This document shows positions 1 to 8,172 of a DNA stretch of 64,000 nucleotides, piece by piece. This stretch comes from Nonomuraea harbinensis. Lineage in GTDB: Bacteria > Actinomycetota > Actinomycetes > Streptosporangiales > Streptosporangiaceae. The first letter of the stretch is position 1. Each line of letters opens with the position of its first letter. A program made the position numbers and the translations under genes. Under the pieces are notes generated by a model. It saw only the letters and a program-made list of their open reading frames with translations, made no database searches and was not told where the DNA came from. Location: contig NZ_JAHKRN010000023.1 in assembly GCF_019396385.1 (NCBI RefSeq), positions 1 through 64,000 on the forward strand, read 5' to 3'.

Positions 1-7
1 GACCACG

Positions 8-52
8 CCGCGAGGTTCGCCCCGGCCGTCTGAGCCGGGGCGAACCTCGCGG
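8..52. terminator. Strong bidirectional hairpin terminator
   Basis: A perfect 19-bp inverted repeat (8-26 pairing with 34-52) encloses a 7-nt loop. It lies 22 bp past the stop of the minus-strand lipase gene that ends at 74, so it should terminate that transcript. No long T-tract follows, which is common for actinobacterial terminators. Confidence 0.75.
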
Positions 53-73
53 AGCGCCGGGCGGGACGTGCGG

Positions 74-1222
74 CTAGAGGCAGGCCCCGCCGCCCGGGGC
101 GCAGTGCTGGACCTCGGGATACCGCGCTGACGGCTTGTCCAGCAGGGGCTGCCGTTCCGCCTTCAGATGCTGGTCGAGGAAGGCCGCCACATACGTCCGG
201 GTGAGCTCGGCGGCGCGCGCCGCCGCCAGTTCGGGGCCGGCGGGTCCGATGCCGAGGGCGCCCGCCAGCACCGGGAGGTCGGTGAAGGACTGGTGGTCCG
301 CGCCCTTCATGACGATCCACCGCTTCCACCCGGTCAGCAGCTTCCAGTCGCGCTCCCACGTGGTGTCCCGGCCGCCGGGGACGTGCTCCGGCGAGCCGAT
401 GAACATGAACGGCCTGGAGAACCCGCCTTCGGGGATCCGGGCGTAGGTGGTGCCGTCCATGTCGATGCCGGCACGTACCCGGGAGTCCTTCACCATGACG
501 GCCACCGAGCTAGCTCCGCCGATCGACTGGCCGGCCATCGCGATCCTGGAGCGGTCGATCAGACCGGCGCCGTCCCACCGGGACGGCAGCTGGTCGAGCA
601 CGAAGGAGACGTCGGCCGCCCGGACCTGGACCACCCCCGCGCCGAATCCCGGATCGGCGTCGCTGTCACACGCGAGGCACTCCGCCACCCGGCCGTCGGC
701 CAGGGTCGTGGCGTAGCTCTCGTGGGTGTGGTCGATCCCCGCCACCACGTACCCCCGGCTGGCCAGGTCCTCGGCCAGGGACGTGAGCGTGCTCAACGGC
801 TTGGTGAAGCCGGGGGACAGCACGACCAGCGGAAGGTTCCGCCCCGCGGGTTCGGCGTCTTCGACGGCGTTGGTGCGGGTCCGGCTGAGCGCGTCGTACG
901 GAACGCCCGTGATCCTGGAGCCCTTGAGGAACAGCTCCGATTCCCGCGGCGTCATGTACGGCGCGCGTTCCCCGTCGCGCTGCCCGGTCGGGTACCACAG
1001 GGTGACCTTGAGCTCCCTGGCTTCGGCGTCGAGGTCCCAGGGGTCGGGGCGGGAGGTGTCCTTCAGGTGCAGGACGGTGGTGCCGACCGGGTGGGCGCCG
1101 GAGGGCTCGGGCAGGACGGCCGGGCCCGTCGGCGTGGGCGACGGGGCGGCGGAGCGGGGCGGCGTCGGCGCGGCGCAGGCCGACACGGCCAGGACGGCCA
1201 GGACCGCCAGGAGGTGTCTCAT
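74..1222 (-). CDS. Alpha/beta hydrolase (PAF-acetylhydrolase/lipase-like) lipoprotein
   Basis: A 382-residue exported hydrolase, probably a membrane-anchored esterase or lipase. The N-terminus is a lipoprotein signal with lipobox LAVSAC, so the mature protein should be lipidated at that Cys and sit outside the membrane. The nucleophile elbow GQSIGG (Ser about residue 232), an Asp in the DMDGTTY segment and a His in the GADHQSF segment form a plausible catalytic triad. Motifs SRPDPW, LWYPT and TPRESEL are shared with the hydrolase at 59243-60379, a clear paralogue that has a cleavable rather than a lipoprotein signal. It follows the S41 peptidase gene on the same strand with a 12-bp gap, so co-transcription is likely. 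The substrate cannot be read from the sequence. Confidence 0.85.
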   Translation of the reverse strand: MRHLLAVLAVLAVSACAAPTPPRSAAPSPTPTGPAVLPEPSGAHPVGTTVLHLKDTSRPDPWDLDAEARELKVTLWYPTGQRDGERAPYMTPRESELFLKGSRITGVPYDALSRTRTNAVEDAEPAGRNLPLVVLSPGFTKPLSTLTSLAEDLASRGYVVAGIDHTHESYATTLADGRVAECLACDSDADPGFGAGVVQVRAADVSFVLDQLPSRWDGAGLIDRSRIAMAGQSIGGASSVAVMVKDSRVRAGIDMDGTTYARIPEGGFSRPFMFIGSPEHVPGGRDTTWERDWKLLTGWKRWIVMKGADHQSFTDLPVLAGALGIGPAGPELAAARAAELTRTYVAAFLDQHLKAERQPLLDKPSARYPEVQHCAPGGGACL

Positions 1223-1234
1223 CGCAGGGTCCCT

Positions 1235-2650
1235 TCACTTCCGCAGCAAGGTCAGGGCCTTGGCCAGCGCGGGGTCGCGCCCGGCGGCCGCGTCGCGCGG
1301 GGCCGGGGCCACGTGGTGGTCGGGCGGCACGCCGATCCGGTCGATCACCTCGCGATCGGGACCGAGGTGGTGCCTGGAGGGGAGGCTCAGCAGGGTGTTG
1401 TCGCTCAGCAGGTACGGCTGCGCCGGGCCGGAGACGACCCCGGCGGTCCTGGTGCCGACCAGCCGGCCGGCGCCCAGGTCCTTGATCGCGGAGCTGAAGT
1501 GCTCGCACGCCGACGCGCAGCCGCGGTCGGTGAGCACCACCAGCGGCAGGCCGACCAGTTCCACGGTGTCGTCGGTCCGCATGGTCTCGCAGTCGCCTTC
1601 CGCGGTGCACTGGTAGGCGGTGATCTTGCCGTGGGCGAACGCGCTCACCAGCCGGACCGCCTCGACAGGGCTGCCGCCGCCGTTGCCGCGCAGGTCCAGC
1701 ACGACGCCGGAGAGCGTCCGGCCGGTACGCAGCCGCGCGACCGCCTTGAGAACCCTGTTCGCGGCGTCGGAGCCGAACCCCCGCAACCGCACGTAGGCGA
1801 CGTCGTCAAGCAGCTTCGACCGCACCGCCTGCAAGGTGGCCAGGTCCCGCTGGTAGAGGCCGGGGTTGAGCGTCACGCTCCAGCGGCGGCCGGTGCTCTC
1901 CCGCAGCAGCCGCAGCCGGACCGGGCGGGCCTGCGGGTAGCGCGGGTAGAGGGCGGCGATCGCGGCGGTGGCCTTCCCGTCGAGGAAGGGCGCCGAGCCG
2001 TCGATCGACTCGATGACGTCGCCGGGGCGCAGACCGGCGGCGTGCGCCGCGCCGCCCTCCACGGCGGTGACGAACAGCGGGGTCAGGGCCGTGCCGGGGT
2101 TGCCCGTCGCCTGCGGGCCGTCGACGTTCGCCTGGAGTCCGAGTCCGTAGCCGTCGCCGTCGTAGGCGTCGGGGTGCCGTTCGACGCCGTGCGCCCAGCG
2201 GGCGTGGTTGTCGCCGAGCGCCGCCACCATGGCCTCCAGGGTGACCACGGCCAGCTCGTCGCGCAGGCCGGGAACCTGGTCGGTGGTCTTCCGGTAGACG
2301 GTCTCGAAAGCGGTCCAGTCGGCTTTCCTGTCACCGGTCAGCGCCGGCATGGCCGCCTCGGGCACGTCGCGGCCGTTGCGGTTGAGCTCCTGCGTCAGGG
2401 CGGCGAATCCGGCGAGCAGCAGCGTGCGGGCGTCCAGCGTGGCGCCGCCGTAGTAGTTGCCGAGGATGCAGAAGTACGCCTGCTCGATGACGTCGATCGT
2501 GGTGGCCGTCTCCGCACCGGGCGGACTCTGGGGCCGCGCGCAGACCGTGCCGGCCGCCGTGCCCGCCTCGCCGCGCGGTGGCGTCGGCGCGGCGCAGGCC
2601 GCCGCCAGGAGGAGCGCGATCCCGGCCGCCGCGATCCTGGCGGCGGTCAT
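1235..2650 (-). CDS. S41 family C-terminal-processing-type peptidase, lipoprotein
   Basis: A 471-residue serine peptidase of the CtpA/Tsp (S41) type. A signal peptide with lipobox LAAAC predicts a lipid-anchored extracytoplasmic enzyme. A PDZ-like segment (AAGLRPGDVIESIDG) precedes the catalytic core. The nucleophile is expected in the DRGCASACEH stretch (Ser about residue 379), a usual S41 arrangement, and DLRGNGGG is the conserved oxyanion-region motif. The frame is open far upstream, but the ATG at 2650 is chosen because the signal peptide starts there and it overlaps the permease stop by 4 bp (ATGA). Membership of an ABC operon is unusual; it may process an exported substrate or envelope protein (inference). 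Confidence 0.85.
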   Translation of the reverse strand: MTAARIAAAGIALLLAAACAAPTPPRGEAGTAAGTVCARPQSPPGAETATTIDVIEQAYFCILGNYYGGATLDARTLLLAGFAALTQELNRNGRDVPEAAMPALTGDRKADWTAFETVYRKTTDQVPGLRDELAVVTLEAMVAALGDNHARWAHGVERHPDAYDGDGYGLGLQANVDGPQATGNPGTALTPLFVTAVEGGAAHAAGLRPGDVIESIDGSAPFLDGKATAAIAALYPRYPQARPVRLRLLRESTGRRWSVTLNPGLYQRDLATLQAVRSKLLDDVAYVRLRGFGSDAANRVLKAVARLRTGRTLSGVVLDLRGNGGGSPVEAVRLVSAFAHGKITAYQCTAEGDCETMRTDDTVELVGLPLVVLTDRGCASACEHFSSAIKDLGAGRLVGTRTAGVVSGPAQPYLLSDNTLLSLPSRHHLGPDREVIDRIGVPPDHHVAPAPRDAAAGRDPALAKALTLLRK

Positions 2651-3681
2651 GACAGACGCCTCCTGGTCCACCAGAAGGAGAACCACGCCAGGCCGGCGGT
2701 GAGCAGGACGTAGATCCCGGTCTCGATCCACTGGAAGGGCCAGAAACGGTCGAGGGGGTGGTAGGTCGCCTGCTGCCGGTAGCCGAGGCGGTTGATCTCG
2801 GCCACGCACGTGTCCATGCCCCCGGACGGCGCGCAGGGTCCCGACGTGGTGGAGACGCCGACGGTGCCTTCCGCGCCGGCAGTGCGCCCGGACGGGTCGA
2901 CGAGTTCGCTGGACAGGACCCAGGCGCCGGCGTGACCGGGAACGGCCGACCTCAGCATGACGTGCACGGCGCCGCCCTCGTCGCGGTCCATGCCGATGCC
3001 GTCCACGTTCGCCTGGCCGAGCTCGAAGGACGCCGTGACCGGGGACATCAGATGGGGCCGGACCAGCATCGGCATCGCGAGCTGGACCACGGCGAACAGG
3101 GCCAGGGTGAGGGCCATGGCGGGCAGCATGCGGCGCACGAGCATGCCCACGGTCACCCCGAGGACGAAGGCGAAGGCCGCGTACCCCATCGGGGCGATGC
3201 CGCGCGCGCCGAACACCAGGGGAGCCATCAGGCCCAGCCCGTCGGCGGCCGACTTGTCCAGAGGGTCGGACCACCAGGTCACCATGAGGCCGCACAGGCC
3301 GGTGGCGGCCACGGTGACCAGGCCGACGAGCCCGAGCTTGACCGTCAGCCAGCGGGCGCGGGTGATGCTCTGGTTCCACACCAGCAGGTGCGTGCCGGCC
3401 TCCAGCTCGCGGGTGATCAGCGGCGCCCCCCAGAAGAGCCCCGCCAGGGCGGGCAGGAGCAGCACGACGAGGGTCAGTGCCATGAACGGGAGCTGGTACG
3501 TGTCGAAGAAGCGGTCGTAGAAGCGGCCGCAGCTGCCGTCCTGGGCGCAGGCGGCGATACCGGAGGCGTAACCGGAGGCCAGGCCGGGGCCGGTCACGGC
3601 CAGCACGGCGGCGAGCACGCCGAGAACGGCGGCCATCATCACGGCCGAGCCGCGGAACTGCCGCCAGGTCAGCCAGATCAT
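2647..3681 (-). CDS. ABC transporter permease (ABC-2 type)
   Basis: A 344-residue integral membrane protein beginning MIWLTWRQFRGSA, a start typical of actinobacterial ABC-2 permeases paired with GntR regulators. Hydrophobic helices are visible near residues 14-35, 55-80, 105-130, 155-180 and 190-215, with a last one near the C-terminus. A large extracytoplasmic loop separates helices 5 and 6. It overlaps the upstream ATPase gene and the downstream S41 peptidase gene by 4 bp each, so all should be made from one mRNA. It probably forms the membrane channel for the neighbouring ATPase. The substrate is unknown. Confidence 0.85.
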   Translation of the reverse strand: MIWLTWRQFRGSAVMMAAVLGVLAAVLAVTGPGLASGYASGIAACAQDGSCGRFYDRFFDTYQLPFMALTLVVLLLPALAGLFWGAPLITRELEAGTHLLVWNQSITRARWLTVKLGLVGLVTVAATGLCGLMVTWWSDPLDKSAADGLGLMAPLVFGARGIAPMGYAAFAFVLGVTVGMLVRRMLPAMALTLALFAVVQLAMPMLVRPHLMSPVTASFELGQANVDGIGMDRDEGGAVHVMLRSAVPGHAGAWVLSSELVDPSGRTAGAEGTVGVSTTSGPCAPSGGMDTCVAEINRLGYRQQATYHPLDRFWPFQWIETGIYVLLTAGLAWFSFWWTRRRLS

Positions 3682-4568
3682 CGCCGCACCTCCAGCACGG
3701 GCCGCCGGTCATCGGCGACGTACCTGTCCATGTAGGCCAGGACCAGGTCCTCCAGGTCGAGCCGGGTGACCGTCCAGGCGGGGTCGTGGATCGGGGCGTC
3801 GGTGCGGATCACGAACGTGCTCTGCCGGTCGGTGTGGCGTGCGGAGATCACCTGCTGGCCGGCGGGGAGCCGGGCGGGGTCGCGGCGGGGGCCGGTGAGC
3901 CGGTGATGGGTGGACAGCAGCCTGTCGACCTCTCCCGCCACCTGCACGCGCGAGTCGACGAGCACGATCAGGAAGTCGCAGACCCGCTCCAGGTCGGCGA
4001 CCAGGTGGGAGGAGAGCACCACGCTGAACTCGTGCTCGACGGTGGCCTCCATCAGCCCCTGCAGGAACTCGCGGCGGGCGAGCGGGTCGAGCGAGGCGAC
4101 CGGCTCGTCCAGGATCAGCAGCTCGGGCCGCTTGGCCAGGCCCAGGGTGAGGGCGAGCTGGGCGCGCTGGCCGCCGGACAGCTTCCCCGCCCGGTGGCCT
4201 GAGGGGAGGCCGAGCCGCGCGATCCGCTCCCGCGCGAGGCCGGCGTCCCAGCGGGGGTTGAGCCGGGTGCCCAGGCGCAGGTGCTCGGCGACGGTCAGCC
4301 CCGAGTAGACCGGGGTGTCCTGGGCGACGAACCCGACCTTGGCCAGCTGCGCCGGGCCGCCGGCCGGCCGGCCGCCCAGCACGGTGATGGCGCCCGCCGT
4401 CGGTTCGAGCTGGCCGGCGGCCAGCTTCAGCAGTGTGGTCTTGCCTGCCCCGTTCGGGCCCACCAGGCCGACCACGTGCCCGGCCGGGATGTCGACGGTG
4501 CACTCGCGTAACGCCCAGCGTTTGCCGTACTTCTTGCCCAGTTCCTGGGCTTGCAGGACAGAAGTCAC
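3678..4568 (-). CDS. ABC transporter ATP-binding protein
   Basis: A 296-residue ATPase with a single nucleotide-binding domain. Walker A is GPNGAGKTT (about residues 38-46), the signature is LSGGQRAQ, Walker B is LLILDEP followed by VASLDP, and the H-loop lies in SSHLVAD. The C-terminal 80 residues form an accessory region common in drug or lantibiotic-type ABC-2 exporters. It is translationally coupled (4-bp overlaps) to the GntR regulator upstream and the permease downstream. It powers transport by the permease at 2647-3681. Confidence 0.92.
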   Translation of the reverse strand: MTSVLQAQELGKKYGKRWALRECTVDIPAGHVVGLVGPNGAGKTTLLKLAAGQLEPTAGAITVLGGRPAGGPAQLAKVGFVAQDTPVYSGLTVAEHLRLGTRLNPRWDAGLARERIARLGLPSGHRAGKLSGGQRAQLALTLGLAKRPELLILDEPVASLDPLARREFLQGLMEATVEHEFSVVLSSHLVADLERVCDFLIVLVDSRVQVAGEVDRLLSTHHRLTGPRRDPARLPAGQQVISARHTDRQSTFVIRTDAPIHDPAWTVTRLDLEDLVLAYMDRYVADDRRPVLEVRR

Positions 4569-4969
4569 GCTATTTCCTCCTGGGAGGCGGTCCGAAAGGT
4601 GGTCATGAAAAGGGCCTCGATGCTCTCGTCGTCGAGCCCGGCCCTGCGCGCCTTCTCCAGCCAGCGCCGCAGGTCGGCGCGGAGCGGGCCGTGCGCGGCC
4701 AGCGAGGCGCCGGCCAGCGTCGCGGTCACGAACGTGCCGACCCCCGGCCGGGCGGCCACCAGGCCCTCGTGCTCAAGCTCCCGGTAGGCCTTGAGCACCG
4801 TGTTGGGGTTGATCGCCAGCCCCGCCACCACGTCCTTGACCGTCGGAAGCTGGTCACCCACGCGCAGCAGACCCAGCCGCAGCGCCTGCCGCACCTGCTG
4901 GACCAGCTGCTGATAGGGCGAGACGCCGGACCGGCTGTCGAGGTAGAACTCGATCAACAGCTTCTCCAT
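4565..4969 (-). CDS. GntR-family (YtrA-type) transcriptional regulator
   Basis: A 134-residue short GntR protein: an N-terminal winged helix (GVSPYQQLVQQVRQAL, then KDVVAGLAINPNTVLKAYRELE) and only a brief C-terminal helical tail, the size and layout of the YtrA subfamily. These regulators commonly repress their own ABC-transporter operon. It is the first gene of the operon and overlaps the ATPase gene by 4 bp. A perfect inverted repeat at 4979-4996 just upstream is the obvious candidate operator. Confidence 0.9.
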   Translation of the reverse strand: MEKLLIEFYLDSRSGVSPYQQLVQQVRQALRLGLLRVGDQLPTVKDVVAGLAINPNTVLKAYRELEHEGLVAARPGVGTFVTATLAGASLAAHGPLRADLRRWLEKARRAGLDDESIEALFMTTFRTASQEEIA

Positions 4970-4978
4970 TCATCTAGT

Positions 4979-4996
4979 CTCCTAGTACTTTAGGAG
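4979..4996. promoter_or_regulatory. Candidate operator of the GntR/YtrA regulator
   Basis: An inverted repeat CTCCTA-N6-TAGGAG lies 10 bp upstream of the GntR start codon. Six-base perfect arms centred about 18 bp before the start fit an autorepressor site. A TTAACA element further upstream on the minus strand could be a -35 box, but the -10 element is unclear. Confidence 0.5.
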
Positions 4997-5080
4997 TATG
5001 GATGTTAAGAAGCCGTAAGCCCTGGCCGCTCAGCACGCGCCTGTCTGACGCCACCCTGATCGCTGTCCGGCAGGAAATCC

Positions 5081-5757
5081 CTACGGGTTCGGCGGGCGGA
5101 CCAACCCCGTCTCGTAGGCGAACACGGCGGCCTGGGTGCGGTCGCGCAGGCCCAGCTTGACCAGGATGCGGCTCACGTGGGTCTTGACCGTCTGCTCCGC
5201 GAGCACCAGCCGCTCGGCGATCTCCGCGTTCGACAGGCCCTGCGCGATCCGCGCCAGCACCTCGGTCTCGCGCTCGGTCAGGCCGGCGAGGCGGTCCATG
5301 CGCTGCCGGGGCCCGGCCATCCGGGAGAACTCGGTGATGAGCCGCCTGGTCACCCCCGGCGCCAGCAGGGCGTCACCGGCGGCCACCACCCGCACCGCGT
5401 GCGCCAGCTCCGCCGCCGAGGCGTCCTTCGCGCCAGCTCCGCCGCCGAGGCGTCCTTCAGCAGGAACCCGGAGGCGCCCGCCCGCAGCGCCTCGTACACG
5501 TACTCGTCCAGGTCGAACGTCGTCAGCACCAGCACCTTGACGGCGCCGCTGACCCGGCGGGTGGCCTCGATGCCACTCAGTTCGGGCATGCGGATGTCCA
5601 TGAGCACCACGTCGGGGGAGAGCTCGGCGACCTTGGCGACGGCGTCCAGTCCGTCCACCGCCTGCCCGACGACCTCGATGCCGGGCTCGGCGTTCAGCAG
5701 CACGGTGAAGCCCTGGCGGACCATCGTCTGGTCGTCGGCGACAAGCACGCGGATCAT
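5081..5757 (-). pseudogene. NarL/LuxR-family response regulator, frameshifted by a 29-bp duplication
   Basis: The gene starts with ATG at 5757, overlapping the kinase stop by 4 bp. It encodes a receiver domain (VADDQ, phospho-acceptor Asp in LMDIRMPE, Lys in FLLKD) and, in another frame, a complete LuxR helix-turn-helix (LTERETEVLARIAQG, then LAEQTVKTHVSRIL) ending at 5081. A perfect tandem duplication of 29 bp at 5401-5458 shifts the frame after KDASAAELA. Removing one copy restores a continuous 215-residue regulator. As written, the product is a receiver with a garbled tail and no DNA-binding domain. The rest is intact, so the mutation is recent, reversible, or a sequencing/assembly error. 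Confidence 0.85.
5401..5458. repeat. Perfect 29-bp tandem duplication inside a response-regulator gene
   Basis: Copies at 5401-5429 and 5430-5458 are identical. Each begins gcgccagctc and ends gcgtccttc. Because 29 is not a multiple of three, two copies break the reading frame while one copy or four copies would keep it. Confidence 0.95.
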
Positions 5758-6977
5758 GGGGTGTCCTCGGCGGGGAGCGCGGCGGTGACCTCGTAGCCGC
5801 CGTCGGGGGTGGGGCCCGCGGCCAGCTCGCCGCCCAGCATGTGGGCGCGTTCGCGCATGCCGAGCAGGCCGAGCCCGGCCCCGTGCGAGGGCGGGGCCGG
5901 GCGCCGCGGCGCGGTGTTGCGCACGGTGAGCGCGAGCGTTCCGGGCCGGTACGCGATCTCGACCCGTACGGATGCGCCGGGGGCGTGCCGCATGGCGTTG
6001 CTGAGCGCCTCCTGCAGGATGCGGAAGGCCGACAGCTCGATGCCGGGCGACAGCGGCCTCGGCTCGCCGGTGGTCGTGGCGGTGACGGTGAGCCCGGCGG
6101 TCCGTACCTTGGCGATCAGGTCGTCGACCTGGTCCAGCGTCGGCTGCGGGGCGTCGTCCGCCGGTCCGTCGGCCGAGCGGAGCACGCCGAGGACGCGCCG
6201 CAGCTCGGCGAGCGCCTCCACCGCGTTCTGCCGGATTCCCGCCAGGTTGTCCTTCAGCTCCTGCGACGGGTTCTCCACCAGATGCGGGGCCACCTGCGCC
6301 TGAATGGAGATCACCGACATGTGATGGGCGACCACGTCGTGCAGCTCGCGGGCGATCCGGTTGCGCGCCTCCAGCACCGCCCGCCGCGCCCGCTCCTCGG
6401 CGGTGACCTCCTCCTGCACGACGAGCTGCGTGCGGGCCACCCGCGCGCCGCGCAGCGCGGCCCCGATGACCGCCGCCGCCAGGACGATGACCAGCCACAC
6501 CGCCGCCGCGCCCGTGTGGTGGCCCCACGGCTCGCCGACCAGGAACGCCAGCGCCACCAGCACGGTGACCGTCACCATCTCGGCCAGCACTCTCGGCCTG
6601 ACCCGCAACGCCACCAGCAGGAACAGCATGGCCTGCAGCGCGGCCGCGAAACTGGACCACGAGAACGGCGTGCCGGGCGACAGGTAGATCGGGTGCTCCC
6701 GCACCGGCAGGCCGGTCTGCGAGCCGACCGCCATCACCAGGAGCGACACCCACCAGGCCGGGACCGGGCGGAACAGGGCCAGCACCACCGCCGCCGCCTG
6801 CCCGATCGCCAGCGGCGAATAGGTGGGGTCGCCGTGCCCGCCCGCGGCATCGACCATGACGACCGCGTACAGCACCACCAGGACGTGCGGCAGCCGCGCC
6901 AGCGGGCGCGGGCCGCGCATGCGGGGGAGCGGATCGGCCGCCGCCGTCCACAGGTCCGACCGCAGGGTCCCGATCAC
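5754..6977 (-). CDS. Sensor histidine kinase, DesK/NarL-type (HisKA_3)
   Basis: A 407-residue membrane kinase. About six hydrophobic segments fill residues 30-180. They are followed by a coiled region and a HisKA_3 motif (RIARELHDVVAHH, phospho-His about residue 211). A HATPase domain follows, with the N-box in the EALSNAMRHA segment and the G-box in GLGLLGMRERA. The partner is the response regulator at 5081-5757, whose gene overlaps it by 4 bp and is frameshifted here, so the signal may be uncoupled. It also overlaps the acyltransferase gene by 4 bp. The stimulus is unknown; family members often sense membrane or envelope state. Confidence 0.9.
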   Translation of the reverse strand: MIGTLRSDLWTAAADPLPRMRGPRPLARLPHVLVVLYAVVMVDAAGGHGDPTYSPLAIGQAAAVVLALFRPVPAWWVSLLVMAVGSQTGLPVREHPIYLSPGTPFSWSSFAAALQAMLFLLVALRVRPRVLAEMVTVTVLVALAFLVGEPWGHHTGAAAVWLVIVLAAAVIGAALRGARVARTQLVVQEEVTAEERARRAVLEARNRIARELHDVVAHHMSVISIQAQVAPHLVENPSQELKDNLAGIRQNAVEALAELRRVLGVLRSADGPADDAPQPTLDQVDDLIAKVRTAGLTVTATTTGEPRPLSPGIELSAFRILQEALSNAMRHAPGASVRVEIAYRPGTLALTVRNTAPRRPAPPSHGAGLGLLGMRERAHMLGGELAAGPTPDGGYEVTAALPAEDTP

Positions 6978-8089
6978 GGCTCCACCCTACGGCGCGGAGC
7001 CCGTACGGAAGATCGCTCGTAGGTGTGGAAGAGCAGGCAGCACAGGGCCAGCGCGACCGCGAACGCCGGCAGCCAGGCCAGCCGGGCCGCCACCCAGCCG
7101 AGCCCGTCGGGCGCCGTGTGCAGGCCGGGCAGGCGGCCACCGGCGTGCAGGCCGGCGACGGTGACGGCGATCATGGCGGTCTGGTGCCAGAGGAAGACGG
7201 TCATCGCCGCCAGGTTGACCGCGGCCACCGCCGCCCACGCCGCGGGCCTGGCCAGGAGCCGCCGCAGCGGGCCGGCCAGCAGCGCCGCCGCCCCGCACTG
7301 GGCGAGCCCGAAGGCGACGGCGGCCAGGGTCGGCGGGTCGAGGTTGGACACCGGCGCGCCCGGCACCCCGACCATGGCCGCCGGGTACCCGCCCCACGCC
7401 ACCAGCCCGATCGCCGCCAGCCCGCCACCGGCCACCAGCCCCCACCCGGCCGCCCTCCCCGGCAGGCCGCGCGCTGCCCAGGTCAGGCCCAGGCAGTACG
7501 GCACCAGCCAGCCGGCCACCACGTTCACCCAGCCCGCCCAGGAAGGCCCGCCCAGCCCGTACCGGACGAGGTCGGCGCAGGCGACGGCGGCGAGCGGCCA
7601 CGCCGGGTGCAGCCGCGACACCAGCGGCGTGACCGCGGTGAGCAGCGCGAACACCAGCAGGAACCAGAGCGGCGACACCACCAGCGTGCCCAGCGTGCGC
7701 ACCGTCTCCAGCTCCGCCCCGGACACGAACATCGCGCCCGCGGACACCGCCCACACCCCCGCGAGCGCGCCGACCGGCCGGAACAGCCGCGCCGTCCGTG
7801 CCTTCAGCCACGCGCCGTACGGGCCGCGGCGGCGGCCGTTCACCAGCCCGCCCACCAGGAAGAACACCGCCAGCGTCTGGAGCACCCAGGACACCGGCGC
7901 CAGCTCCGGCATGACCCGCAGCGGGCTGCCGGCGCGCAGCGTGTCGCCGCCGGCCACCAGGGCGGTCACCAGCCAGTGGCCCAGCACGACGCCGGCGATC
8001 GCCAGCGCGCGCAGCCCGTCGACGGCGCGGTCACGGCCCGGCGGGGTGGCGGTGTCGATCCGGTGGACGAGTTCGGCCAGGGATGGCAT
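6974..8089 (-). CDS. Acyltransferase family 3 membrane protein
   Basis: A 371-residue multi-pass protein of the acyltransferase 3 superfamily. The N-terminal RDRAVDGLRALAIAGVVLGHW holds the conserved DGLR-A and His positions of the family. About ten hydrophobic helices follow, with a second family-type motif FLWHQTAM near residue 310. Such enzymes acetylate or acylate surface sugars, antibiotics or lipids. It is the first gene of an operon with the downstream kinase and regulator (4-bp overlap), suggesting a membrane or surface modification tied to that signalling pair. The target is unknown. Confidence 0.8.
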   Translation of the reverse strand: MPSLAELVHRIDTATPPGRDRAVDGLRALAIAGVVLGHWLVTALVAGGDTLRAGSPLRVMPELAPVSWVLQTLAVFFLVGGLVNGRRRGPYGAWLKARTARLFRPVGALAGVWAVSAGAMFVSGAELETVRTLGTLVVSPLWFLLVFALLTAVTPLVSRLHPAWPLAAVACADLVRYGLGGPSWAGWVNVVAGWLVPYCLGLTWAARGLPGRAAGWGLVAGGGLAAIGLVAWGGYPAAMVGVPGAPVSNLDPPTLAAVAFGLAQCGAAALLAGPLRRLLARPAAWAAVAAVNLAAMTVFLWHQTAMIAVTVAGLHAGGRLPGLHTAPDGLGWVAARLAWLPAFAVALALCCLLFHTYERSSVRAPRRRVEP

Positions 8090-8172
8090 GAGGCGAACCT
8101 AGGAACCGCCGCCCCTGACCCGAATCCCGCTGGAGAGCTCATTCGCCGTTGGTCCTGAAGTATGAGACAGGT

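Noticed and set aside
167-2713. Long plus-strand reading frame of 848 codons
   Set aside because: It is the GC-biased shadow of the lipase and S41 genes on the minus strand, with repetitive Arg/Gly/Ala composition and no domain.
1235-3712. An 825-codon reading frame covering the S41 peptidase and the permease antisense space
   Set aside because: Only the part from ATG 2650 encodes the signal peptide and peptidase; the upstream part overlaps the well-supported permease gene in another frame.
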